From Saprospiraceae bacterium (GTDB taxonomy: Bacteria; Bacteroidota; Bacteroidia; Chitinophagales; Saprospiraceae): a stretch of 64,000 nt of DNA. Below, in pieces: positions 43,893 to 53,279 of this stretch (the first letter of the stretch is position 1; every line of letters begins with the position of its first letter). The translations under genes were made by a program, and so were the position numbers. The stretch covers positions 1 to 64,000 of the forward strand of contig JAIYAP010000031.1 in the NCBI GenBank assembly GCA_027488935.1, written 5' to 3'. The notes beneath the pieces are model-generated. The model searched no databases. It was given only the letters and a program-made list of their open reading frames with translations, and had not been told where the DNA came from.

Positions 43893-44009
43893 TATTTGAT
43901 ATACTAGGACTTGCCAAGTTAACGACCAAATTGTGGCAGGTTGTAAACAAAAACACCGCCATTAATGTGAAGTCTATGCCAAAAAGTAAAATAAAACAGC
44001 TTAATACGT

Positions 44010-45098
44010 TTACTGTTTTGCCAATGCTTTGCGTACTTGCTGAACATACTCGGCAGTAACACCCACAAATTCAGCAATTTCCGCATCACTCCAATCTGGA
44101 AATTTTTGAATTGATTTGATAGTGATGGCATGATTCGTCTCTTCCATACCTTCTTTCCTACCTTCTATTTTACCTTCTATTTTGCCTTCTATCTTACCTT
44201 CTATCTTACCTTCTATCTTACCTTCTATCTTACCTTCTATCTTACCTTCTATCTTACCTTCTATCTTACCTAACTCTTTTCCTTCTCTTCTACCTTCTTT
44301 CAGCCCCTTTTCTTTCCATTTTCTTCCAAAAATTTCAGGGATCGAGTCGATCCAATCTCGCTCTGCGGGCGGTAATTGCTGGTTGAGATCTTTCACTTGA
44401 GACTCTGTCATATCGTAAAAGTTTAAAATGTACAACGTTAGCGTTTGAAGCAGTATGCCTTCGCGGGTATTCCGATAGAAAGGCCTCCCAAAAGTAAGGA
44501 TATTAGGCCAGTTTTCAAGGGTAAATCTTTTATTACGGGCAAATTTTAACGCCAAAAACAGGTTTTTCACATATTCTGACTCCACTTTTTCTTCAATTTC
44601 CTTTGATGGAATTTTATGCAAGTCTGTCAGCCAGTAATAAAAGTTAGGAATAAACGCCTCCCAGTCTTTCGGTAAGCCTACGAAATAATCGGAAAATGTT
44701 CTTGTTTGCCATTTCCGCGCCCCATGATAAACCACAATCGGAACGATAAATGAAAGTGGGCGGTTGTTTTTGAGATCGTCTTCCCAGATTTGTAAAAAGT
44801 AATCCAGTAATTGTAAGTGAATCGGCCATTTAGGCACATAACTTTTATGCTCAAACAGAAAGAGCAGCCTGGCTGGCGCACCACTTAATAACCGGGACTC
44901 ATACAACACGTCGCTGAAGGAAATCCCGAAACGACCACTGACGAACGCGGTATCAATTTTCTGGAAAACACTAAAATCAATATGCCCATATATATCTTCG
45001 GCGGTATAATGCAAAAGGTAGTTCCGAGCAATAATCGCATCGCTGAAAAACGCTTTAAATACCGCGTCGTGCGGTTCGTGATCTTTCTTTCTTGGCAT
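44010..45098 (-). CDS. Rpn family nuclease (PD-(D/E)XK, transposase-like) with KIEG repeat
   Basis: This 362-aa protein has an N-terminal Rpn/PDDEXK_2 domain (PHDAVFKAFFSDAIIARNYL, then ARLLFLFEHKSYVPK with the E-x-K catalytic pair). Rpn proteins cut DNA and promote RecA-independent recombination. A C-terminal linker contains nine consecutive KIEG units from a 12-bp DNA repeat, followed by a short helical end (WSDAEIAEFVGVTAEYV). The gene has its own promoter (45120-45150). The KIEG linker is likely variable in length between strains. Confidence 0.9.
   Translation of the reverse strand: MPRKKDHEPHDAVFKAFFSDAIIARNYLLHYTAEDIYGHIDFSVFQKIDTAFVSGRFGISFSDVLYESRLLSGAPARLLFLFEHKSYVPKWPIHLQLLDYFLQIWEDDLKNNRPLSFIVPIVVYHGARKWQTRTFSDYFVGLPKDWEAFIPNFYYWLTDLHKIPSKEIEEKVESEYVKNLFLALKFARNKRFTLENWPNILTFGRPFYRNTREGILLQTLTLYILNFYDMTESQVKDLNQQLPPAERDWIDSIPEIFGRKWKEKGLKEGRREGKELGKIEGKIEGKIEGKIEGKIEGKIEGKIEGKIEGKIEGRKEGMEETNHAITIKSIQKFPDWSDAEIAEFVGVTAEYVQQVRKALAKQ
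44150..44270 (-). repeat. 12-bp in-frame tandem repeat in the Rpn gene
   Basis: About nine tandem copies of a 12-bp unit (CCTTCTATCTTA on the plus strand) plus one diverged unit encode repeated KIEG in the minus-strand protein. The last seven units are identical, the first two differ by one or two bases. Unit length is a multiple of three, so gains or losses keep the frame. Confidence 0.93.
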
Positions 45099-45119
45099 GG
45101 ATACAATTTGTTAGGCTTG

Positions 45120-45150
45120 CAAAGATAATATTCGCCAAAATAACAACAAA
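45120..45150 (-). promoter_or_regulatory. Promoter of the Rpn gene
   Basis: On the minus strand a TTTG (45150-45147) and TATCTTTG (45127-45120) are 19 bp apart, followed by the ATG at 45098 after about 20 nt. Both match the Bacteroidota -33/-7 consensus. Confidence 0.65.
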
Positions 45151-45290
45151 ATGTTTTGCATATTTTTATAACAAATAATTATACGGTGATTGCAAAAGCA
45201 AACCAATATGGATACACAAGCAGCCCAAAAATGCTGACCTTTACACTTAGCAACACACATCCACTCCAATCTCCTACCAACTGCAGCGCT

Positions 45291-46484
45291 ATGGTAAATC
45301 AATCAAAAAACACCATCATTACCCGAAATGTCTGGATTTTATCCTTAGTTAGTCTCTTTACGGATGTTGCCAGCGAAATGCTGTATCCGATCATGCCTGT
45401 TTACCTGAAAAGCATTGGGTTTTCTATTGTATTAATTGGCGTTTTAGAAGGTTTGGCGGAAGCGACTGCCGGATTGAGCAAGGGCTACTTTGGGCAGTTG
45501 AGCGACCGTATCGGACGGCGGCTACCTTTTGTGCAGGTGGGATATAGTTTAAGTGCAATATCCAAGCCTTTAATGGCCGTTTTTATTTACCCGATTTGGA
45601 TGTTCTTTGCGCGCACATTGGACAGACTGGGCAAAGGAATTCGCACAGGTGCGCGCGATGCCCTGCTATCGGATGAGGCTACTCCTGCCACCAAAGGACA
45701 GGTATTTGGATTTCATCGCGCGCTGGATACAACGGGTGCGGTTATTGGGCCACTGCTCGCATTGGCTTATCTGCAATGGCATCCAGGTGAATACAAAATG
45801 CTTTTTCTGATTGCTTTTCTGCCGGGTGTTCTGGCAATTGGGGTAACCCTGTTGATTCGGGAAAAATCCAAACCTCGCTCAGAAGGTGCTGCGAAACCCG
45901 GCTTTTTAGATTTTCTGCAGTATTGGAAGCGCAGTCCGGCGCAATATCGGCAGTTGGCCGCCGCTTTGCTTGTATTTACCCTGTTTAATAGCTCGGATGT
46001 ATTTTTACTTTTAAAAATTAAAGACGCGGGATTAAGTGACAGCGTCGTGATTGGCGTCTATATATTTTACAACCTGATTTATGCGGGGGCATCGTATCCA
46101 TTGGGAATTTTGGCCGATCGGCTGGGTATGCGACGCGTTTTGGTGAGCGGCTTGTTTTTGTTTGCACTGGTATATGCCGGAATGGTTTTTGCGACTACTT
46201 TACCCGTTTTTTTATCTTTATTTTGCTTGTACGGCCTTTATGCCGCCGCGACGGAAGGAATAGCAAAAGCGTGGATTTCCAATATTTGTGATAAAAAAGA
46301 CACTGCAACTGCCATTGGCACCTACACTGCGTTTCAAAGTATTGGTAGTTTGGGCGCCAGCAGTATGGCCGGTTTTATTTGGTACGCTGCTGGGTCAGGA
46401 ACAACGTTTGCCATGAGCGCCGGGGTGGCTGCGTTAGTGGCTGTTTATTTGGGTTGGTTTTTTAGGTCGACAGCCAACGCGTAG
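45291..46484 (+). CDS. MFS transporter
   Basis: This 397-aa inner-membrane protein has twelve hydrophobic segments and MFS motif A-like sequences: GYFGQLSDRIGRRLPF between segments 2 and 3, RLGKGIRTGARDALLSDEA before segment 5, and GILADRLGMRR in the second half. The RxGARDAL motif is seen in a group of uncharacterised MFS proteins in Bacteroidota and others. The frame extends 45 codons further upstream, but that part lacks transport-like sequence, so the ATG at 45291 is preferred. Substrate unknown. It converges with the aldo/keto reductase gene across the terminator at 46502. Confidence 0.88.
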   Translation: MVNQSKNTIITRNVWILSLVSLFTDVASEMLYPIMPVYLKSIGFSIVLIGVLEGLAEATAGLSKGYFGQLSDRIGRRLPFVQVGYSLSAISKPLMAVFIYPIWMFFARTLDRLGKGIRTGARDALLSDEATPATKGQVFGFHRALDTTGAVIGPLLALAYLQWHPGEYKMLFLIAFLPGVLAIGVTLLIREKSKPRSEGAAKPGFLDFLQYWKRSPAQYRQLAAALLVFTLFNSSDVFLLLKIKDAGLSDSVVIGVYIFYNLIYAGASYPLGILADRLGMRRVLVSGLFLFALVYAGMVFATTLPVFLSLFCLYGLYAAATEGIAKAWISNICDKKDTATAIGTYTAFQSIGSLGASSMAGFIWYAAGSGTTFAMSAGVAALVAVYLGWFFRSTANA

Positions 46485-46501
46485 CCCAACAAATACGAAA
46501 A

Positions 46502-46559
46502 GTATTTTAACCGAGCCAAATCTACTATTTTTTACCCACTTTTGGCTCGGTTAAAATAC
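46502..46559. terminator. Bidirectional terminator between MFS and aldo/keto reductase genes
   Basis: A perfect 19-bp inverted repeat (46502-46520 with 46541-46559) surrounds a 20-nt loop. Each arm ends in an A/T-rich stretch suitable for termination in either direction. It lies between the two convergent stop codons. Confidence 0.85.
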
Positions 46560-46565
46560 ATGTGA

Positions 46566-47581
<1,016 letters not shown>

Positions 47582-47600
47582 TTATTTGGTGTTTTTAAAA

Positions 47601-47723
47601 CTACTTTTTGGCTGGAGCCGGATACCGTGCACCAACAATTTTAATCTCCCCAATCGCTGTTGTAATCTGGTTCAATTCATCCGGGGTAAATGTAATATCA
47701 GTAGACCAAAGATTTTCCTGCAT
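47601..47723 (-). pseudogene. Truncated aldo/keto reductase (3' end only)
   Basis: About 40 codons remain. They read ENLWSTDITFTPDELNQI and then VGARYP, lining up with the end of the intact reductase next to it (same E-N, S/T-x-x-E-L-x-x-I and GARYP positions). The catalytic half is missing. The frame breaks at about 47725, where the AraC remnant begins on the other strand. Confidence 0.8.
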
Positions 47724-47846
47724 GTTAAAGATCAATCGATCAGCGAAATCGCGTATGCATTAGGCTTTAAATATCCGCAGCATTTTACACGCTTGTTTAA
47801 GCAACGGGTTGGGGTATCGCCGAATGTGTATCGGAATTTAAACTAA
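47724..47846 (+). pseudogene. Truncated AraC-family regulator (3' end only)
   Basis: About 40 codons are left, encoding the second helix-turn-helix of an AraC-type regulator: SISEIAYALGFKYPQHFTRL, then FKQRVGVSPNVYR, ending with a stop at 47844-47846. No ligand domain or first HTH is present upstream in frame. It is joined head to head with the reductase remnant. Confidence 0.82.
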
Positions 47847-47864
47847 TATTCAATTAATCACTTA

Positions 47865-48827
47865 TCAAGCAGCACGTTTAAGCGCCACATTCAAGGCCTT
47901 TTTGAACTCCGATGGAGCATCAATCCAAATGTTATGTCCTGCCTGTTTGATTAATACGACTTTTACCTTTGGGTATGGCTTTAATAATTCAATATGCTTT
48001 GCGGCATTGAAATCAATAAAATCAAAATCCCCTTGAATAAGCGTGGTGATACATTTGTCATTTAAAGTAGCGCGGTAATCGTACTGCCAATTTACCGTAT
48101 TAAACATGCCAGAAGCTTTTTCCATAAAATATGAAAATCCGCCGCGCATCTTTTTGTACCGTTCAATTTTGTAAATATTGACTGCAGCAAAACGCAAACG
48201 GTCGAGGTCGGAATAGTCCAGGTCGCTTTCAAACTTACCATTTAACTGTTTGTACTTTTGGTAAATGGGCAATGCTTTGATTTCATCCCTGGTTGAAAGG
48301 AATTTTATATTTTCTTCGTAAGTTTTCGAGAATACACTGCCCAAACTGTCCGCTTGTGCTGGAATTGCTCCAATTAATACCAAATTACTTACTTTTTGGG
48401 GATATTTGTGTACATATTCCATCGCAACCAGGGTTCCCATAGAATGGGCCATAATTTTTACTTTTTGTAGTTTTAATTGCCCAATCAATAAATCCAGGTC
48501 ATGTACATTTTTTTCAAAAGTCAGCTGCGCTTCCGGCCCGGGCGACAACAAAGAGCCCCTTTGATCGTATAATACAAAATGATATTGACGCTCCAAACCC
48601 CTGATCGCATCCAACATATAGTCATGATTGGCGCCAAAGCCCCCATGAATTACAATCACCGTATCCTTCCCGGTTCCCATTTCACGCACATAAATATCAT
48701 GGTGGTAATGATTAAGCGTATCGGGTGTTCTAAGGTACCATTCTGTGTAATCGCTTCCTTGACCAAACAACTGAACCCCAAAACAACAAAGTACCAACCA
48801 ACAAAAAACAACTTTTATCATGCTCAT
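47865..48827 (-). CDS. Secreted alpha/beta hydrolase
   Basis: This 320-aa protein has a signal peptide (GVQLFGQ) and an alpha/beta-hydrolase fold: oxyanion region IVIHGGFGANHDYM, nucleophile elbow KIMAHSMGTLVA (Ser), acid in TLIQGDFDFIDF and catalytic His in KQAGHNIWID. It resembles proline iminopeptidase-like and ester hydrolases acting in the periplasm or outside. Substrate is unknown. It stands alone between the reductase scar and the terminator at 48943. Confidence 0.87.
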   Translation of the reverse strand: MSMIKVVFCWLVLCCFGVQLFGQGSDYTEWYLRTPDTLNHYHHDIYVREMGTGKDTVIVIHGGFGANHDYMLDAIRGLERQYHFVLYDQRGSLLSPGPEAQLTFEKNVHDLDLLIGQLKLQKVKIMAHSMGTLVAMEYVHKYPQKVSNLVLIGAIPAQADSLGSVFSKTYEENIKFLSTRDEIKALPIYQKYKQLNGKFESDLDYSDLDRLRFAAVNIYKIERYKKMRGGFSYFMEKASGMFNTVNWQYDYRATLNDKCITTLIQGDFDFIDFNAAKHIELLKPYPKVKVVLIKQAGHNIWIDAPSEFKKALNVALKRAA

Positions 48828-48942
48828 TTCTTTTAAATCGTCAAATAATTGCGCCTAAAAGACCTGTCCTTCCCCAAAATGTTGCATGTATAGAAATAAT
48901 AATTACGCCGGTTTACACGCATCCGCTTGCTTTTATTTTAAA

Positions 48943-48983
48943 TAAAAAAACGACCCCAAGATTTCCTTCTTGACGTCGTTTTT
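48943..48983 (-). terminator. Terminator of the CHU_C gene run
   Basis: On the minus strand AAAACGAC pairs with GTCGTTTT (48982-48975 and 48954-48947), with an inner CAAGA/TCTTG stem, and is followed by seven T residues in all. It lies about 20 nt past the stop of the gene ending at 49005. Confidence 0.85.
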
Positions 48984-49004
48984 CAAATGCCTTAATACGA
49001 CACA

Positions 49005-51089
49005 TCATCGCACCAAACTAATCCCGCCCGATACCGCACGCTCGGCCCCACACACCTGGGCGCGCACCCGGTACACATACACATCGCTCGGCGCGTCCTG
49101 GTTGTCCTGTTTTCCGTTCCAGGCCTGGTTCCCCTTATATACTTCTACGCCCCAACGGTTGTACACCCGCAATTCAAAAGATGTAATGGATGCGCCAAGC
49201 GGTTTAAAATCGTCGTTTACGGTATCGCCGTTCGGGGTAAATACATTGGGAATGCTCAAACTGCAATCGGGCGGCGTAACCGTAATCGTAACGGTTTCGG
49301 TGGCCGAACAACTGTCGGCGTTATAAATCGTTAAAGTATAGGTCGTTGTTTCTGTGGGCGTTGCAATAGGATCCAAACAATCCGTACAACTCAAACCGGT
49401 GGCGGGCAACCAACTAGCCACACCTATGCCCATCCCTGTTAGTTGTACCGATGCGCCCGACTGTATGGTGGTATCCATCGTTACAATATTCGTCATCGGA
49501 ACAGAAAACACTGTTACCTCCACCGTATCTGATGCCGTGCAACCGCTTTTAGTTGCGGTCAACACCAAGGTGGCACTTTGCGTGCCTGTAAATTGTGGAT
49601 TGGCAATATTGGCATTGGAAACCAAGGCTGCGGGCGACCACAACAAGGGACCATCCCCCGATCCGCTTAAGGAAATAGGCGTGCCCGCGCAAACACTTTG
49701 ATCAAGCCCTGCATTTATATTCAGTTGAATCTCGTCAACGCGAATACTATCCACCCCAATGCCACAACCAGGGGAAGTTACGGTAACCGTATAAGTCCCT
49801 GACTGACTGACACTTAAAGTCTGGGTCGGCACACCATTCGACCAGGCATAAGTAGCGTTGTTGATGCTGCCTGCGTCTAATATCGTACTCTGCCCATTGC
49901 ACAAAGTTTTGTCCGTACCCAAATCGATGGGCAGCGGAGGATCCACATCCCGGCGGAAAATCGCGTTGTCGAAATTGGGCAAGCCAAAAAAGCCATTGCC
50001 GCCGATGGTAGAGAACGAAAGTTTGTTCAATTCCACAAAAGGCGATGTATTTGGGCAAACAATGGTTGATAGATTCACTAAATTGTCGACAAAAGAGATC
50101 TGAAGAAAGTAAATTTTACCATCTGGGGCCACTTGCATTTGCCCATTAATTACGCCAAAAACGGGCAAATCGGCAACCTTCACCTCGCTCGCATTGATAT
50201 CGGCACTGGTTAAATCTACATAATTAACCGTTTCGTTCTGGGTAATATAAAACAGGCGTTTGCTGTTGGGCGAAAACTCTACCAAATTGATCTCCGTACT
50301 CAAACTATACGGCAGACTAATGTTGCCATTCGACGCATCAAAACGATACAAAACCTGTCCTGCGGTTTCAACCGGACAAGTGAGCCATTTCCCATCGGGT
50401 GATGCTTTAATGATACTACCAGTGGCATTGGGGGTGTTGTAAAACAAAGGATTACCCACGCCGGTAACGTTCACTGGAAAAACCGCCAACCCTTTCGAAC
50501 CATCGTGCACAACAATCCAGTAATCGCCACCATTGGTATGCCGAATTGCACACACGCCTTCGTAGGATGGCACTAAAATGGAAGGTACATAATCTATTAC
50601 GCCGCCCAATCCACCATTGAGCGTCATATCTATCTCAAAATAAGACAAACCACGGCCTAGCGGTTGACCAGGCACACTGCCGCCGATGTCAAATTCAATT
50701 TCTTCCATGGTAAACAAATAGTAGTGGTTGGGGACACCCGGACGCGGGATAATTACCGCTGATTGCGCCGAACTGAAGCCGCCGCCCTCGGTAAAGCTCA
50801 TATCGTACATCACCTCATGGTTGCGGTTCCAGATGAAACCGGCAGATTCCCCAATAATGGGATCGCGGCCGCCGCCATTGCTGTAAAACAACAACTGGCC
50901 ATTGGCATCAGCAATGCTGGCACTGCCCTCAAAGGTATACATCGAACTGGGCGTGCTAACCTGAGCAGTACCCGAATTAAAATCGACCGCCGCGCCTTGC
51001 CCGAAATGCCAAACATTTCCTTCCTTTTGGGCCTGAACAAATAGGCCACAAAAACAGAAAAGCGCAGTAAAGAGTTTATTTTGATGCAT
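49005..51089 (-). CDS. T9SS surface protein with gliding-associated C-terminal domain (copy A)
   Basis: This 694-aa protein has a signal peptide (MHQNKLFTALFCFCGLFVQA), a beta-propeller N-terminal half (KEGNVWHFGQGAAVDFNSG, IIKASPDGKWLT), two Ig/PKD-like domains, and a CHU_C/gliding-associated C-terminal domain (IPNVFTPNGDTVNDDF, FELRVYNRWGVEVY, AWNGK). CHU_C domains direct type IX secretion. The frame stays open for 91 codons upstream of 51089, overlapping the end of copy B, but the signal peptide fixes the start. It is a close duplicate of the gene at 51169-53268. Role likely adhesion or gliding; binding partner unknown. Confidence 0.9.
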   Translation of the reverse strand: MHQNKLFTALFCFCGLFVQAQKEGNVWHFGQGAAVDFNSGTAQVSTPSSMYTFEGSASIADANGQLLFYSNGGGRDPIIGESAGFIWNRNHEVMYDMSFTEGGGFSSAQSAVIIPRPGVPNHYYLFTMEEIEFDIGGSVPGQPLGRGLSYFEIDMTLNGGLGGVIDYVPSILVPSYEGVCAIRHTNGGDYWIVVHDGSKGLAVFPVNVTGVGNPLFYNTPNATGSIIKASPDGKWLTCPVETAGQVLYRFDASNGNISLPYSLSTEINLVEFSPNSKRLFYITQNETVNYVDLTSADINASEVKVADLPVFGVINGQMQVAPDGKIYFLQISFVDNLVNLSTIVCPNTSPFVELNKLSFSTIGGNGFFGLPNFDNAIFRRDVDPPLPIDLGTDKTLCNGQSTILDAGSINNATYAWSNGVPTQTLSVSQSGTYTVTVTSPGCGIGVDSIRVDEIQLNINAGLDQSVCAGTPISLSGSGDGPLLWSPAALVSNANIANPQFTGTQSATLVLTATKSGCTASDTVEVTVFSVPMTNIVTMDTTIQSGASVQLTGMGIGVASWLPATGLSCTDCLDPIATPTETTTYTLTIYNADSCSATETVTITVTPPDCSLSIPNVFTPNGDTVNDDFKPLGASITSFELRVYNRWGVEVYKGNQAWNGKQDNQDAPSDVYVYRVRAQVCGAERAVSGGISLVR

Positions 51090-51168
51090 GCGTAGACTCA
51101 GATTTAAATGGATTTGAAGGAATGATGGAAGGATATAAAAATTTATCTTATTATTGGCGCTTAACATA

Positions 51169-53268
51169 TCATCGCAACAAACTAACCCCGCCCGATACCA
51201 CGCGCAACGCCCCGCATACCTGTGCGCGCACCTGATAGACATAAACATCACTCGGCGCTTCCTGGTTGTCGAACTTACCATTCCAGGCCTGATTGCCATT
51301 GTACACTTCCTGGCCCCAACGGTTGAACACGCGCAATTCATACGATTGAATGGATGGACCAATCGGCTTAAAATCGTCGTTCACGGTATCTTCATTGGGT
51401 GTAAACACATTGGGTAGTTGCAGCCTGCAATCGGGCGGCACCACCGTAATCGTGACGGTCTCGGTGGCGCTGCAATTGTTGGCATTAGAAATTGTCAAGG
51501 TATAGGTCGTTGTTTCTGTGGGCGTTGCAATGGGATCCAGACAGTCCGTACAACTCAAACCCGTGGCAGGCGACCAGTTGGCCATACCCATGCCCATATT
51601 CATTGCTGTTATTTGCACCGAACTACCCGCCTGTATAGTGGTATCCATCGTCATAATATTCACCATGGGAGTAGGCAGAACCGTTACCTGCACAGCGTCC
51701 GTCACCGTACAACCACTCTGGGTTGATGTCAATACCAACGTAGCACTTTGCGTGCCCGTAAATTGTGGATTGGCAATATTGGCATTGGAAACCAGGCCGG
51801 CGGGCGACCACGACAAGGTGCCATCTCCCGATCCGTTTAAACTAAAAGGAGTGCCCGCACAACCACTTTGATCCATCCCTGCATCAATATTCACTTGAAT
51901 CTGGTCAATGCGAATACTATCCACCCCAACGCCACAACCAGGTGCGGTTACCGTAACGGTATAAGTACCCGGCTGGGTCACATTTAGGCTTTGGGTAGCC
52001 GAACCATTCGACCAGGCGTAGGTAGCATCGTTGATCGTACCCGCATCCAATACGATACTTTGTGCATTACACAGGGTTTTGTCCGCACCCAAATCCACCG
52101 GAAGCGGGGGATCTACATCCCGGCGGAAAATAGCGTTGTCAAAATTGGGCAAACCCAAAAAGCCGCTGGTGCCTACAATATTGTAGGAAAGTTTTTCCAA
52201 CTCCACAAAAGGTGCCGTATTTGGGCAAACAACGGTCGATAAATAAGCCAGATTGTCGAGAAAATCTACCTGCACAAAGTAAATTTTACCATCCGGCGCC
52301 ATCTGCATTTGTCCATAATTTACCCCGAATTCCGGCAAGGAAGCAACCACCGTTTCACTTGCATTTATATCGGCGCTGGTCAAATCCACATAACGCAATG
52401 ATCTATCCAAAGTAATGTAAAAAAGGCGTTTACTGTTTGGGGAGAATTCCACCGAATTAATAACATCTGCACTCAAACTATAGGGCTGGCTAATTTGTCC
52501 ATTTGAGGCATCAAACCGGAACAACGAACGCCCTGTATTTCCTACCGTGCACGTGAGCCATTTCCCATCGGGCGTCGCTTTTATAATGGTGCTTGTAGCG
52601 GTAGGTGTATTGTAAAATATGGGACTGCCCACGCCCGACGCAGTTACCGGAAAAACGGCCAACCCACTGGTACCATTGTGTACGATTATCCAGTAATCGC
52701 TGCCATTGCTGTTCCGCACCACACACAAACCTTCATACGAGGGCACTAAAATAGTTGGCGTATATGACATGACCCCGCCTAAACCACCATTGAGCGTCAT
52801 GTCTATTTCAAAATAAGACAAACCCCGTCCCAGCGGCTGGCCAGGTACATTGCCACCGACCGAAAATTCAAATTCCTCCATGGTAAAAAGATAGTATTTG
52901 TTCGGCACGCCCGGGCGTGGGATAATCACGGATGATTGTGCCGAACTGAAGCCACCACCCTCCGTATTGCCCATGTCGTACATCACCGCATGGTTGCGGT
53001 TCCATATTTTACCCGTAGACTGCCCTCCGGTTATAACTGGGTCGCGACCACCACCATTGGTATAAAACAGCAGCTGGCCATTGGCATCGGCAATACTGGC
53101 ACTACCTTCAAAGGTCGACATCGAACTAGGGGTGGTAACCTGCGCGGTACCTGAATTAAAATCGACTGCCGAGCCAAGCCCGAAATGCCAAACATTTCCT
53201 TCCTTTTGGGCTTGCGCAATCAAGCAATATAGACAATATAATGCGGTAAGAAAAATATTTTTTTTCAT
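51169..53268 (-). CDS. T9SS surface protein with gliding-associated C-terminal domain (copy B)
   Basis: This 699-aa protein has the same layout as copy A: signal peptide (LYCLIAQAQ), propeller starting KEGNVWHFGLGSAVDFNSG, two Ig/PKD-like domains and a CHU_C domain (LPNVFTPNEDTVNDDF, RWGQEVY, GVSLLR end). Long stretches are the same or nearly the same at both DNA and protein level, so this is a recent tandem duplication. It starts 12 nt before the end of the preceding CHU_C gene region and is likely in the same minus-strand operon. Confidence 0.9.
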   Translation of the reverse strand: MKKNIFLTALYCLYCLIAQAQKEGNVWHFGLGSAVDFNSGTAQVTTPSSMSTFEGSASIADANGQLLFYTNGGGRDPVITGGQSTGKIWNRNHAVMYDMGNTEGGGFSSAQSSVIIPRPGVPNKYYLFTMEEFEFSVGGNVPGQPLGRGLSYFEIDMTLNGGLGGVMSYTPTILVPSYEGLCVVRNSNGSDYWIIVHNGTSGLAVFPVTASGVGSPIFYNTPTATSTIIKATPDGKWLTCTVGNTGRSLFRFDASNGQISQPYSLSADVINSVEFSPNSKRLFYITLDRSLRYVDLTSADINASETVVASLPEFGVNYGQMQMAPDGKIYFVQVDFLDNLAYLSTVVCPNTAPFVELEKLSYNIVGTSGFLGLPNFDNAIFRRDVDPPLPVDLGADKTLCNAQSIVLDAGTINDATYAWSNGSATQSLNVTQPGTYTVTVTAPGCGVGVDSIRIDQIQVNIDAGMDQSGCAGTPFSLNGSGDGTLSWSPAGLVSNANIANPQFTGTQSATLVLTSTQSGCTVTDAVQVTVLPTPMVNIMTMDTTIQAGSSVQITAMNMGMGMANWSPATGLSCTDCLDPIATPTETTTYTLTISNANNCSATETVTITVVPPDCRLQLPNVFTPNEDTVNDDFKPIGPSIQSYELRVFNRWGQEVYNGNQAWNGKFDNQEAPSDVYVYQVRAQVCGALRVVSGGVSLLR

Positions 53269-53279
53269 GGGTATTTGCT

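Noticed and set aside
44182-44400. Plus-strand open frame with repeated SILP units
   Set aside because: It is the antisense shadow of the KIEG repeat in the Rpn gene.
51090-51362. Extended start of the CHU_C gene at 49005
   Set aside because: The extra codons overlap the end of the neighbouring copy B on the same strand, and the signal peptide starts at 51089.
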